From Paulinella micropora (lineage: Eukaryota; Cercozoa; Imbricatea; Euglyphida; Paulinellidae), in the NCBI GenBank assembly GCA_019918135.1, contig WBZZ01004540.1:102501-166500 (forward strand): a stretch of DNA of 64,000 nucleotides, read 5' to 3'. Shown one piece after another: positions 38,622 through 50,124 of this stretch (positions are counted from its first letter, which is position 1; the number at the start of each line of letters is the position of its first letter). The notes beneath the pieces are model-generated. The model was not told the origin of the DNA. It worked only from the letters and a program-made list of their open reading frames with translations, and searched no databases. A program made the position numbers and the translations under genes.

Positions 38622-39183
38622 CTTGCCCGACCCTCCACTCTCGGAAGACGAGCTTATGTTCCTCCACGACCTTGAAAACTGCACCAAAACGCTGCAACAT
38701 CTTGATGCCCGGCCTTTGCTCTACGTAGGGCTCCGCCTCGGCTAGGCGTTTGAACCACAGTGCAATGGCTGATGACACCTGCCGCGCCGGGGGCTGCCCC
38801 CCCGCCCCAGCTGTGTCGCTTTGAGGGCGCAAACGACGCCTTCTCTTGCGACGCGCACGCCTGCCGCGCCGGTACTCGCGCTTCCTTTCCACCCTGCGCG
38901 CGTGCAGCGCACACAGCCTAAAGTGCCCGTCGTCATCGGCCCACGGTTCCGCCTCCGCGAGGCTTGCGCACTCGCCGAGGGTAAAACAGCGTTCGCAGGC
39001 GGGAAGCCACTCTGGCCCAAACTGAGACGGGCTGAGCAAGCTCAAGCTCAGCCGGCCTCCCGCTTGTAGGCACAGCCTCGCGCCCGAGGGGGGCAAGGGG
39101 ACCGTGGCGCCCTCTGCCCCGTACCTGCTTTTGAAAAGGCGGGCCGCACTGGATTCGCCGGCGGGCTCCGCCGGCGAACTCAT
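38455..39183 (-). CDS. Cys-rich basic protein
   Basis: 242 residues from ATG 39183 (MSSPAEPAGESSAARLF). Possible zinc groups: CERCFTLGEC...C..H (residues about 62-90) and CEACYEHENVAT...CAHD (about 205-230). Between them a very basic run (KREYRRGRRARRKRRRR), a likely nuclear signal or RNA-binding arm. Start context CACAGCGAGATGAG is identical to that of the MYND gene at 44654, which suggests a shared promoter or common origin. Confidence 0.55.
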   Translation of the reverse strand: MSSPAEPAGESSAARLFKSRYGAEGATVPLPPSGARLCLQAGGRLSLSLLSPSQFGPEWLPACERCFTLGECASLAEAEPWADDDGHFRLCALHARRVERKREYRRGRRARRKRRRRLRPQSDTAGAGGQPPARQVSSAIALWFKRLAEAEPYVEQRPGIKMLQRFGAVFKVVEEHKLVFREWRVGQVTDDRAACEACYEHENVATLATVPARAPPRPGRLCAHDMGERGGGGGNRLPFVNM

Positions 39184-39211
39184 CTCGCTGTGTTTGTGAA
39201 GGAAAGAGGAG

Positions 39212-39655
39212 CTACAAAGGGAGGCGCAAAGCGAGAGAGAGAGAGGGGTGGGGCATGCCCCCCTCCCCTCGAGTACACACACACACAAAAGAAGTGTTTT
39301 TACTTAAAAATGATAATAAACTGGTCGACCGTCGGCAGCGGTTTTTTGGCCCCCCCCCTCCCCTCGTTGACGGTTGTTGCTGTAGATCTTGTAATTCTTT
39401 CTCATGCATTTCCATGACTTTCTTCCGCACGTCTTCTTTGATACAAGATTCCAAGAGCGCTTGAAATTTGTCGCTGTCCGGAGATGTTGCTGCTTCTGCG
39501 TTTTGTTCTGCTCTTGTGTATGCTTGCGTTGCGGTTCCTATATTTGTTTGTGCGGCGGCGATTGTGGGGGCACCCGCAGCCGAGTCCGGGTTGGTCTTGT
39601 TGCGGTTGCTTTTGAGTTGCCTGCCACACCGTCGGCATTTTTTGCAACCTGGCAT
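39212..39655 (-). CDS. Small zinc-ribbon / coiled-coil protein
   Basis: From ATG 39655. MPGCKKCRRCGRQLKSNRN has a CxxC..C knuckle with basic residues; then an Ala/Thr-rich linker and an acidic helix (CIKEDVRKKVMEMHEKELQ). Convincing coding ends near 39350 (about 100 residues); the rest crosses C-runs and microsatellite. Function unknown. Confidence 0.45.
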   Translation of the reverse strand: MPGCKKCRRCGRQLKSNRNKTNPDSAAGAPTIAAAQTNIGTATQAYTRAEQNAEAATSPDSDKFQALLESCIKEDVRKKVMEMHEKELQDLQQQPSTRGGGGPKNRCRRSTSLLSFLSKNTSFVCVCTRGEGGMPHPSLSLALRLPL

Positions 39656-39940
39656 TTTGTCTCTTTGTTATATTATTGTCTACCCTATATGTTTGCAACA
39701 GCCCGTCTCAGTTAGGGCCAGGACGAGAGAGAAGAGAATGAGGGAGGGGGGGGGCACTCCCCCCCCCCCCCCTGGAAGGGAAGAGTTAGCGTTTTTTTTC
39801 TTCTTTTTTTTTCGTGTGCTTGGCAGGTCGAAGAGGCACTGCAGGTTCTCGTTCTGCAAGAATGGCAAGAGCTGAGAACGAGGAGCGGGAGAGGGGCAGG
39901 GGGAGAGGGGGCGCGCCAAGAAAGTGTAAAATACGCTGAA

Positions 39941-41384
39941 TTAAAGCTTGACGACGTGAAGCTCCAGGAATTTGCTTTTGATCACTTCATCGTCTTGTGT
40001 TGGGTGCGTGCGCGAAAAAGATAGAAAAGTTTTTGCGCGAGCTTGGATAAGGAGAAGAAGACACTTGATAAAGCAACGTACGTCGCGTGCGCCAAAGCTG
40101 TCATAGGCCCCCACCAAATTTTCTATTTCGTCGACCTTGCGAAACCGAAACATGTCGGGGCTGCTGTGGTGCCTTTCGATGAAGGCGCTCTCGTACAAAA
40201 ACCTTGCCTTCTGCTGGCCTGTGCTAAAGTAGTTAACACCGCCGCCACCTACTGGTACGTTGAGATATCGTGCGGCACGGAACAGGAAACCGTCGGATCC
40301 TCGTGCCCCGGCTTTGCTCTGGCACAGGTCGTCGTACCACCATTCGCCGACAATGTTCAGTGCGTCACCAAGTACAAAATCAGGAGACTTTAGCGTCTTT
40401 TCCCACTCCACATGTAAACTTAGCTTGTCCCAAAGCACCAGGAAATAGCTTGGCTTTAGGCGCGTGAAACCATTGGCCACAGCGCTGAGTAAGTTAGCTA
40501 GTTCTACTATTTCCTTGTTGTTCGTGTATTGGCTGGCGTCGGGATTGATCTGCATACGGAATTCGGGTGCTATGTCATTGAGCAAGAACTTCTTCCTGGG
40601 TGCCTTGCTGTAAATCGTTCCTTCCGGCGTCCAATTAAAGAACAGAACCTTTGAACTTCCCAGAACGTTTACCATCCTGTTGACCAAGGACTGGAAAAGA
40701 GTTTCGCCAGGAATGTCTGGGGATTCTTGGTACGTTAACAAGTTTGTCTCTGTTCCAGTGTGCTGCCCCTCCACAAGCTCTGTAGCAACCCAATAGTTCT
40801 TGGCGCTGCCGGTAGCTATGCTGTCGTTCGCATTATCATTGGTTATTAATACCAAGCCATACATCCGAGGCACTAATCCCCGTAGGTGCAGGGCGCTACG
40901 CAGCTGCAAATAATCAATGAGCTGGCCAATCAGCATTTCATTGTCCCCTGACAGATTAGCTGCTACGTTCTTTAGGACAAATCCCCTGTCGGACAGCCTA
41001 ATGACAGTGGGTAAGCTAGCATCGTCGGCCGAAAGGTGGCCAGCGCTGTGACTTGTGCTTTTAAGAGCCTGAAGCAAGGAATTCCATCGGGCCAGAGGCC
41101 TTTGAGCTCTGTGTTAAATTTGTCGCTATTCTTCTTTAGCTCGCGCTCCAGATCAGTCGCCAACTCTGTGCTTGTGGTAAGGTGGTGCCGGAGTCTGATC
41201 GGACGCCAACGTTCGATAAGCACACGCAGCTTTTCGACTGGCATAGACCCTGTGACGATCTGTAGTGCTTGGTTCGGTGCTTGGGGAAATGCTTGTCTAG
41301 CAGATCTTGCTGATGACTATTGATAGTTAGTCGACGCCCCTGCGCTATGATCTCGGTCCTGTGGATTTTTCTAGGCCGCTCCAT
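39941..41384 (-). CDS. Kinase-like protein, frame-split
   Basis: From ATG 41384 (MERPRKIHRTEII). Most is in 39941-41077. Features in order: GFVLKNVA (Lys in the usual strand-3 position), YWVATELVEGQHTG (hinge-like), then LFQSLVNRMVNVLGSSKVLFF and KKFLLNDIAPEF, which resembles a degenerate catalytic loop followed by a D-I-A in the DFG place. Without a clear HRD the protein may be a pseudokinase. Two frame changes in the first 120 residues. TAA stop sits in a dispersed 3'-end module. Confidence 0.5.
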
Positions 41385-41419
41385 TACTGTGTGTTGTTGT
41401 TGTTGTTTTTCTTGTACAC

Positions 41420-41645
41420 TAGGTCTTTCCTCTTACATACTTGCAGTAGTTACGATTTGTATTTCCCCCCCCCCCCCCTCCTCCCCTCCTCCCCTCTCCT
41501 CGCCCCCCTCCTTCTCCTTCACTTTTGCTTCCTTCCGAAGGAGTGGTAAATATTTCCGCCTATCTATCTTTTTACTAATGAAAGTTCTCACGTGTGATTT
41601 TCTGGGGAAACGCTGCACTTATTTTAATACGTTTAGCTACGTTTC
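41420..41645. other. Leader with C-rich tract, copied elsewhere
   Basis: A C(15)/CTCCCC tract (41465-41515) is followed by GAAGGAGTGGTAAATAT...TGTGATTTTCTGGGGAAAC..CACTTATT, which recurs with many differences at 53427-53505. It precedes the LRR-like gene and may be its promoter region. Confidence 0.45.
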
Positions 41646-43295
41646 TTGCGACAAGAAAGCAAGGACGCCGTGGCCAACATCAAGTTTACAAACTTGTTGC
41701 GCCCAGGGCCTGACCTCAACGGTTTGGCCCGTGAAACGTACTGGGAGTCGCTAGAAGAGGCGGTCAAGCTCATCCGAGGCCGCGAGGACGGGGAGCTGGA
41801 AAGGCTTGTTTTGTCGGCAGGCTCAGCGCCGGGCACTGCCGGCGAAGGGTGCACGATGCTGACCGAGGGCAGTTTCCCTTGTGAGGCCAGGTCCAATCTG
41901 CCCATAAGGCATCTGTGTCTGCACAACCTAACGATGTCGTTAGATCGGCATTATGCCCCTTTTACGCTACAGGATCTCCGGGTGAAGCACCTCCGCTTGT
42001 TACGGACCAGACTTCGGGGGACTTCTGCGGTGTTTGTCTATGGCTGCCGCAAGCTCAAGACGTTTGTTTTCACCCGGGGGCAGCGCGCGCCCGAGTACCT
42101 AAATCTGAAGCTTGAGGATTGCAAGAGACTGGAGCGTGTGGAGGTATCCACGCCGCCCCCACTGACCGGCGTAGACAACACGAGCATGTGGCTGGAGGTG
42201 AACGGCTCGGGCTCCGCGAGGAGGAAGTTGCATGTTGCTGTGGGGGGAGGCAAGGCGTATGTTCATGTGCACAAGTGCGGCGCAAAAGAACTTTGCATCG
42301 AGCCTTGCACCAGGCAAGAGGTGCCCTTGAGCGACCTTGTTCTAAGTGTTGAGGGGGGTGGCGTGGAGGAAACGCGACTGAATCTCGGCCCGGAACAGAC
42401 GGTGGATGTTTCGGTGACCTTCGACCAGTTGGAAAAGCTTAAACGCGTAGCACTGACGACCTCCTCCTCAGGCCTTGCTCTGACGAGTCTGTACAAGGTA
42501 AAATTCTCCAAGTGTACGCAGCTCGAAGAGATCGAGTTGCCAACCAAGCTACAATCCAGAGGACTGTTTATGCAAGCCCAGGGCCTGCAAAGCATCCGCT
42601 CGCTCTTGCTGCCCGCCTGCTGGCTCTGGCCAGAAGGCTGCTACAGAGTGGATGTCAGCAATTGTTCACAGCTGGCAGAAATAAGCCTGGGCAAGCTCAG
42701 TCTCTCCGCGATTCTTTGGTCGTTGTATTCCGATCCAGGGGAGCAAATACATTCTCTCAACAGCGTGAGCATCAGTGTCGCTAGCTGTGCCAACCTTATG
42801 CAAATAGGCTGCTGCTGGCCACGGGGGCCAGACGACGACGACGAGGACAAACAAGCCCCGCGCGGGCCGCGACAGACTGGCCCGCGCGGAGAGTTGCCGG
42901 GCCTCAAGCTGGAAATCAAGAGTTGCCCCAAACTCAGAGAAGTCCGCTTGAAAGATCTTTTTCCCATTAACGAATGCGGTATGTGGCCGGCGCCGCTAAA
43001 AGAAATAACCATAGACATATCTTCTTGTCCGCGGCTAGCGAACATCCAACTGCCCGACAATCTGGTTGCGAACAAAGCGGCTCTGCGCTTCAGATCCTGG
43101 CCTGCTTGTAAACGTTTAAGGATGCCCGCCGGTTCGAAAATCAAGAAAATGACGAGAATAACTCTTGGTGCGCTCCCAACGGCAATCCGCCGGGAGTGCA
43201 TTGAGTTGGAGCAGAACTCTGAGTACGCACATCTGACCTTTAGCGACCGAGATGATACAGAAGAAGAAGAACAGGAAGAGGAAGAAGAAGAATAA
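41646..43295 (+). CDS. LRR-like beta-solenoid protein
   Basis: About 549 codons; no ATG until residue 71, so the start is open (a shifted upstream frame, MKVLTCDFLGKRCTY, may hold it). Irregular repeats with C-x-x-L endings: LKTFVFTRGQRAPEYLNLK, LEDCKRLERVEV, CTQLEEIELP, CSQLAEISLGKLSLS, CPKLREVRLKDLFP, CPRLANIQLPD. This Cys-containing style is seen in bacterial and viral LRR proteins. Ends in an acidic Glu run. The 3' end is a perfect AATAAAAACGTTTTTATT palindrome. Confidence 0.65.
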   Translation: MRQESKDAVANIKFTNLLRPGPDLNGLARETYWESLEEAVKLIRGREDGELERLVLSAGSAPGTAGEGCTMLTEGSFPCEARSNLPIRHLCLHNLTMSLDRHYAPFTLQDLRVKHLRLLRTRLRGTSAVFVYGCRKLKTFVFTRGQRAPEYLNLKLEDCKRLERVEVSTPPPLTGVDNTSMWLEVNGSGSARRKLHVAVGGGKAYVHVHKCGAKELCIEPCTRQEVPLSDLVLSVEGGGVEETRLNLGPEQTVDVSVTFDQLEKLKRVALTTSSSGLALTSLYKVKFSKCTQLEEIELPTKLQSRGLFMQAQGLQSIRSLLLPACWLWPEGCYRVDVSNCSQLAEISLGKLSLSAILWSLYSDPGEQIHSLNSVSISVASCANLMQIGCCWPRGPDDDDEDKQAPRGPRQTGPRGELPGLKLEIKSCPKLREVRLKDLFPINECGMWPAPLKEITIDISSCPRLANIQLPDNLVANKAALRFRSWPACKRLRMPAGSKIKKMTRITLGALPTAIRRECIELEQNSEYAHLTFSDRDDTEEEEQEEEEEE

Positions 43296-43311
43296 TAAAA
43301 ACGTTTTTATT
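43294..43311. terminator. Bidirectional palindromic poly(A) signal
   Basis: AATAAAAACGTTTTTATT is a perfect inverted repeat that overlaps the stop of the LRR-like gene and offers AATAAA to both strands; the MYND gene converges from the other side. Confidence 0.7.
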
Positions 43312-43337
43312 AAAAGTTTAGGTTTCAGCAACCTAAA

Positions 43338-43388
43338 CAACTAGAATCCTGCCACCGTATATTTCCGGTGGAAAACGACACCGGTGCC
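43338..43388 (+). repeat. Dispersed CCACCG-CGGTGG hairpin repeat, copy 1
   Basis: ACTAGAATCCTGCCACCG then TATATTTCCGGTGG forms a short stem. Copies at 60912-60950 (nearly identical for 36 bases) and 61083-61125 (diverged). The third copy continues with ACGACACC.GTGCCTT as here. Confidence 0.8.
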
Positions 43389-43435
43389 TTGGCCGCAAAC
43401 ACACGGATCTTTTGCTCCCGCAGTTAGAGAGAGCA

Positions 43436-44654
43436 TCAAGCAGGGCTCGCAGCAGCCAGACGTCGGGCTGCTGCAGAGTGCTGCCCCAACGGCGCCGCGC
43501 CGCGGATTGCTGCTAGAAGGCGGCACTCGTGCTTGTGAATCGGCCAGTCGCTTCGCTGGTGCTCAACTCCACAATAGACCTTCACGAGGCAGCGCGCGCA
43601 TTTGTGCCCCACACCAGCACACCCCCCCAAGCACACACCGCAAGACACGCTTCGCTCTCCAGGCCCTGAGCATGCATGCGGTACTCCGAGTAACCCCCGC
43701 GGCCTAATCTGCACGCTGCAGCAGCCACTCTCTGAGTCCCAGCTGCTCTGCTTGCCCTCAGCGGGGATGTCCGTGGGGGACAGAAACTGTGTCGTCTGCG
43801 TAAACAGCACCGCGTTGTCGCCCGCGGCGTTCACCCGCGCCCGGCGGCCCTTGGACACCGAGCAACAGCAACTCCATTTGCTTCAGCCTCGTCTCGTCTA
43901 AGAATTCCAGCATGTTGTCGGCCGGGCATGTCGAGACTGGGCCCGCCCCGCGGAGCGCACACCGCCGCTGCACAAACCACGCGCCGCGCATTCCCGCGCT
44001 CAACCAAGCCCGACGAGACTCCTGGAAAAGAAACGCCACGAGCGAACGGTGCCCTAGCAGGTGCCGAGCCCAGCAGCACAGCTGGTGACGGGCCAGAGCC
44101 GCCCAACTAGCCTCGCCCGGCCGCGTGGGGGCACGCCCCACGCGCGGCCTGCGCGCACAGGCCGCGCACCCGGGCTCCGTAACTACGGCGCCCACGCCGG
44201 CACGCTGTGCCAGCGTGAGCCTGCACACTCCCGGCGCGGGCTGCTTTCGCTCGACCTCCAGCTCTGCCTGCCCTTGACACACCAACACTTGCTCGATGGG
44301 GGGCACCCGCTCTAGTGCATCTGACGCCAGTAGCACCAGGCAAAACTGCCCCTGGCCCGGATCCACTAGCTCAGTCCACCGCAGCGCATCGTCGTTTCCG
44401 CCCGTGCAAAACAGCTCGGTCAGCTTCGCTGGCCCCATAAATAGCAGCTGTTGCGTGCCACCGCTCTGAGGCGGCTGTATACTTCGCATGTACAACCACG
44501 CCCCGCGCGAGCGCGACTGCCGGCGCCAGCGCCGGCGCGACTCACGGGCCAGCACGGCCGCAAACTCCGGGTGCGAGTTCAGCTGTTGTATCATACAATC
44601 CAGAAATTCATTTTGTTGCTGCTTCAAGCCCGCCTTGGACACCGATTTGCTCAT
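43436..44654 (-). CDS. MYND zinc-finger protein, frame-split
   Basis: From ATG 44654 (MSKSVSKAGLKQQQ). N-terminal region with REFAAVL-type helices and an Arg-rich patch; a central beta-rich part with WTELVDPGQGQFCLVLLA; Cys-rich CAACARRP; then, in another frame, a textbook MYND finger CGVCLGGCAGVGHKCARC and VYCGVEHQRSDWPIHKHEC. MYND fingers bind Pro-rich peptides in transcriptional regulators. About one frame change, near 43760-43860. Start context is identical over 14 bases with the gene at 39183. Confidence 0.65.
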
Positions 44655-44724
44655 CTCGCTGTGCTGCGCCAAAAACAACACAAAAAAGGTCCGCCCCCCA
44701 CCCTGACGACGCTGATTGTGTGTG

Positions 44725-44890
44725 TGAAGAGGGGGGGGGGGGCGCCCCCCCCCCCGACCACCCCTAGCTGTTTTTGCGCAGCACACCCTCCCTCCCTCTC
44801 CCTCTCCCCCCCCCCTCCTCCCCCCTCTCCCCCTTCTTCCCCCCCCCCCCACCCCCCGAATCCCCCTCCCCTCCCCTCCCCCCTCCCCGC
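44725..44890. repeat. G/C hairpin and C-rich tract between divergent genes
   Basis: G(12)CGC(10) at about 44731-44754, then a 100-base C/T tract (CTCCCTCTCCC-like). It lies between the MYND gene and the primase-helicase, which point away from each other. Confidence 0.7.
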
Positions 44891-44992
44891 CCGCCTCATT
44901 GGGACTAGCCTTTATTATTATCTTTAATACTAGACATCAAAGCGAGCGCGAGAGCGCGTGCAGGTGCGCGCAGCCTAAGCTCTCCCTGCTTG

Positions 44993-47900
44993 ATGCTCCC
45001 CGCACCAAAACGCGCTTGCCTGAACAACAGACAGGCGCTGGCGCGCCGACCGGCAGGAGTGGGACTGCGGGAAGCACAAGCCCTGAACCCCCGGGGGCCA
45101 CAGCCCAAACAAATAAAGCTGGACCTAGCAGATCGTCGCCACATTCTTTTCGAGTCAGGGGGCCAAGGCAGCGCGCCGCAGGAGGCCAGCTTTGAAGCAG
45201 GAGAGCAGCAAGGGCACACTTTCTTCTACAAATATCTGAAGGGGCCCGGGGAGCGCCATTTGTTCGGCTCCGAGGCTTCGGCCCAAGATTTCTACCACCT
45301 TGTCTACACGCAGCTCTTCCCCGAGGAACGAACAGTCTTTGTCTTACTTCGCGGCCGTTTGTGTTTTTTCGCTGACATTGAATGGTACTCTCAGTCTGGC
45401 CCCGACCCAGACGCCAATGCCAGGCTCGAGGCTTTGCGTCAGGCCCTGCAGAAGCTAGTTGCCGGCCAGAGCGGGGCCCAGCCCGACTGGATTCTGTGCA
45501 TCCACGACTTTAGTCGAGCGGTCGAAGGGGGCTGGTTTAAAAACTCGTTCCATGTTTCCATGCCTCACCTCTGGTTTGAAAGCATTCAAGACGTCGGCAC
45601 GTTTGTCCTGCACAAAGTGCTCCCAGGCTCTCCCAACTCCTCGCTACTTTTCTATGACAGCAAGGACGCACGCTTTGACCACCTTAAAAATAAGAGTGGC
45701 TGCATACTTGACAGGTGTGTCTACACCAAAAACAGATCCTGGCGCGTGCCCGGCTCACAGAAACTCGCAGACGTCGAACAGGGGCGGCGGCTTGCCCTCC
45801 CCAGCTACAAGACCTTCATTGAACACTGCCCAAGCCACGCCCCACAACCCGAGGGCTGGCTGCTCTGCCCCCCGGGGGGCATGCTACCCCCCCGAGCTCC
45901 CACTTCTGCTGGGTTGCTGGAGAGCGGCCCAGCAGAGGAGAGCGGCCCAGCAGCAGAGGAGAGCGGCCCAGCAGCAGAGGAGAAAGACTCAGCGCCCGCT
46001 GGGCGCGGCCCCGCAGCAAGCTCCCGCGAGCCTTCTCCGGCCCGCCAGCGCCTGAAATCCCGCGGCACTCTCCTGTCCTCTTCAGCTCCAGAAGAAGACG
46101 AGGACGACAAACAAAGACAGAGCCAGCAGGACAAACTCAGCAGCTGCCCGCACGCAGGCTGTAGCTGCGGGGGACTGGCCGCCAACTGGGTCGACCCGCC
46201 ACCCGCGCTCGTGCGCAGCCTAGCTGCCATCATTATCCCCAAAATTACTCTGCTACTTCGTGTGCACGGGGATCTCTCCAGCAAGGTCACATTCCACCAC
46301 TCCACGGACAGCACAGGCAAAACTCGCTGCTCGTTCCTGGCCACACCAACGCGTGGCAAGCGCAGGCTCTGTCTCGTGCAGGAAACCCGGAGAAGAGCCC
46401 GCAATCAGCAGCAGCAACACGGAGAGGAACACGGCCCTGCCGCCACCTCGGCGGCAGCGGTTATGAACGCAAACAGTGAGCCCATTTTTCACGATCACAA
46501 CCGCTGCCAAATTTTTGTCGGCGCGGCCGGCGCCCTTTACTACCACTGCCTCGCGGGCTCCTGTCAGACAGACCAGCAGCGCAGGACGGTACCTTGGCAA
46601 CCTGCTGACCCCTGCCCAGCCCGAAGCCGAGGGCGAAGAGCACTTCAGCGGGGCTCCCGAAGACGACAACGCAAGAGAACTCACAGGGGAGGAGTTAGAG
46701 GAAATAGAAAGCAAACTCCTGCCGCACCTGCGTTCGCGTCTGTACACGCGTATTCAACAACATCTGCGCGAGCAACGGTGGCCCGTCAAGTGCTGGCAAG
46801 CGCTGGAACACACACAGATTTCAAACACAAGAACAGCGCGCGGAAGAGGAGAAGACGCGCCCCCCGGCTCTGGCTCCGAATCCGCCAGCACAGAAGAAGA
46901 AGAGGAAGAAGCGGAAGAAGCCTCGGGGTCGGAATCCGGGGACCTGCTGCACTCGAGGGCCGCTGCGAAACCTCTCCCGCCAGACCGCAGCAACACCTGC
47001 ACCGCCAGGATGATTTTACCGTGCCTTGCGCGACCTGTCGTAAACGCACTTTGCGCATTGTGGTCGACCAAGCATCCCGTGCGTGGATCGATGCGTGCCC
47101 CAGGTGCAACAAAGCGGCGGCACGCCGCCGACGCGTCACAGGGGAGCGCAAAACCTCGCGTCCTAGCAGAGCAACCAGGCGCAGACGTCTGGCACTAAGC
47201 TCGAGCACAGACTCGGACGAGGACGAGGACTCTGACTCGGGGGCGCAGCTCCCGAACCCGAGTGCCCCTCTGCCCTCTTCCTCCGGCCCGCAGCAGCGGG
47301 CCGAGACCTCCGCCCAGGCGCAGTGCGCCAAGCTCTATGCACATACCCAGACACCTCGTTTTTTACTGCTGCTTGACGTTCACAACGGTCGCCCCCCCGG
47401 AGCCGACTTCCAACTCGACGACCCCGACAGATCGGGGGGGGAGTCCAAATACAAAAGTACAACAAACGCTACTGTGCGCACCCCGAACTCGGTGAGCACA
47501 TGCGCGCAGTCTGCATCGCTAGCGGGATGGGGATGGGTAAGACTAGGATGTTCACCGACATCTCACGGGTTGCTGCAGGCCACCCCGCGTGTGACATGAC
47601 TCCGGCGCTGCAGCAGGCTCTCCGCGCACTGATCGCGAAGCGCAGGCAGGACAGAGGTGTGGCCGCCGAAGCACCCATTCGCATCTTTGTGATTGGCCCG
47701 CGCCGGACGTTCGACTTCCAAGTCTATCGGCGTTTGCGGGAGGAACTATCTGCCTGCGGTATTACCTTTGAAATCTACACAGACGTCGAAACCAGAAAAC
47801 GCAAGCGACCCACGCGAGCGGGCGAGCCAGCTATAGATCCCGACTGCGTGGTCTATCAGTACGAATCGATCACAAGCTAGCCAACGTCAAACCGTTTGAT

Positions 47901-49960
47901 TTGGTGATCCTAGACGAGGTTGAGAGCACCCTAAGCTGCGTGACTTCGGGGTTAATGGACTCGGCGACAGCACAGATGAACATCATCGTCTTTCAGCGCT
48001 TAATTAAGGAAGCGGGACTTGTGCTAGCTCTGGACGCGTTTCTGACTGCGAGGACGCGGGAAGTTCTCGCGGCCATCCTGCGGTCCCCGCTCACGCAAGG
48101 AGAGGCCCTACGTGGGGCCTGCCAAGACATGTCGGCGGCATCTGACGCGGAGATAGCGGCGGCCCTGCCTGTGTGCGTGAACGCACACTCCGAGCACAGT
48201 TTGTACAAGGCGTTCATTCATCGCAACGCCAAAAGCATCAACCGCGCGCTCGACCTCATCCTACGGGAAAAGGAGCAAGGGCAGCCCGACGAAGACCGAC
48301 CAGGGGCAAACTACCGCCGTAGACGCGTCCTCATTGCGGTGGGCACCCAGAGACGAGGCGCCTTGCTCAAGCAAGAGCTCGAGCAAAAATTTCCCAACAT
48401 TCGCGTGCTTTTATACCACCGCGGCTCCGAGAGGGCGGACGGCTTCTTGTGCAGCCCAGAGCAGCTCTCCTCCGAGTGGAGAAAGATTGACGTGTTTATC
48501 TTTACCTCTATTCTAACTGTAGGTCTAGACTTTGCTCGCGAATACTTTGACGCGGCATTCTGTTATTTGGATAACCAGAACATCTGCGTGAGAGAATATA
48601 TGCAGATGCTAGGGCGGGCCAGGTATCTGCGCAAGAAGGAATGGCACCTCTGGGTCTCTCAGCCGGTCACGCGCCATAAGCGATACGCGCCCCTCTCGCT
48701 CCAGTCCATCCAGGGTTTTCAAAACTCTTCGCAAGAATGGACGCTCGCTTGCCAACGAGCGCACGAAGTCGACGTGGGGTGCGCAGGGGTGCAACTCGGC
48801 CCTCCGGGCCCAGACGGAACCTCTCGCTGGAGCCTGCCTACCCTTGGGTAGCTCTTCTTGCTGCTTACAACACGCTTGAGAAAAGTCTCTCCAAGCACAG
48901 CGCTCTTTCTGAGTTGCGCCGTTTTCTGGCCTGCTTAAGAACGGACAGTCTGGATGTAGACTGGTCCAAGGTCCCGCCGCCGAGGCGCAAGCCAGACTTC
49001 AGCCGTCCCTGACCAACAAAAACACCTAAAGTTAGAACGCGCGGTGCTGCGCACCGAGCGCAAGCTGGTAAAAGAGGCGCGCACGCGCCTCTGCTCCCTC
49101 GTCACGGTACAGCGGGAGGCTCAGCAGCTGCCGCCTCCCCCCTCCGTGCAGGCGGAGGAGGAGGCGGCAATCGCCGCTCTTGTCGACGGAGACGACGCTC
49201 GCGCTGATGAGATGCAACAGGCTGCAGAAAAGAGAGAGCGCGCCAGACAAGAGGCGGAGAGCTGCACGGAGTGGCTGCGGGGGCAGCCGGCTAACGTGCA
49301 AGCGCGCGCGCAAGGAAGAGGCGCGCGTGAGAGCTCACGCCGCCGCATTTCCCACCTTGCCATGCGACCCCAAGACCGTTGCACTGGCCTGCTCGGCTGA
49401 CTTTGAGCGCAGAATTCTCCTGGCAAAGCTTGCGCGCAATTTTACAGACACGCAAGTGGGTGACCTTGAACGCGGGGGGGCAGGCAAGACCTACGTTGCA
49501 TTGCTGGATCAGCACAAGATAAAGCTACCATTGTTGAAATCGCTAGACAAAATTGCTGGGGGTGCTGAATCTAAATCTTGCTCTCTCCTCCGCGCCGGAG
49601 GAGAACGTACTGGACTCATGCCAGCTGGACCTACCAGCCATCACGCGTGTGCTGCGCGAGCTGTATAATACAGTGGACTGTGTGCGCAAACAGTGGCAAT
49701 TACAGCGGCAGACCGCAGAGATCATAAGGGGCTCACAAGGTGTGCTAAACACAAAACAAGTCTGGGGGGCTTTGGGCACTGTCATGAACGTCCTTCTCCC
49801 TGTCAGACTTATGATCACTAAGAACCCGCAGCGCCAAGATGGAAGATTTGCGACCGCTACTGGAGTCTACTATTCTTGTTATGTGCTGCTACCTGAGGAA
49901 TTTGCAGGACAAAGTGCCTACAATATAGCGGATAGCTGCACGCTGTTGCCGACCTCCTAA
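44993..49960 (+). CDS. Primase fused to UL9-type origin-binding helicase, frame-broken
   Basis: From ATG 44993 (MLPAPKRACLNN); about 1,650 codons. (1) Archaeo-eukaryotic primase: FVLLRGRLCFFADIEWYS (catalytic D.E), SFHVSMPHLWF, and DRCVYTKNRSWRVPGSQK. (2) Ser/Glu-rich linker, then zinc site CATCRKR...CPRCN. (3) SF2 helicase of the herpes origin-binding type: Walker A SGMGMGKTRMF, DEAD-like LVILDEVES, VGLDFA, and ICVREYMQMLGRARYL. (4) helical C-terminus. Such fusions are known from giant viruses and start DNA replication. The gene is spread over several reading frames (about six or more breaks), so it is broken or heavily affected by sequence error. Confidence 0.8.
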
Positions 49961-50124
49961 GTGAATGAAACAGGCAAGCGAGCTGGGCAGTTCAGTCTTA
50001 CTAATTTTGGGGAACGGAGCCCTCTCCTAATATAATTAAAGAATAATATATTGACGTTTTGATTTTAGGGGAAGAGACTCATTATCCTATGTATATACAA
50101 AGCCAGGTGCCACTTCGCACCCAT

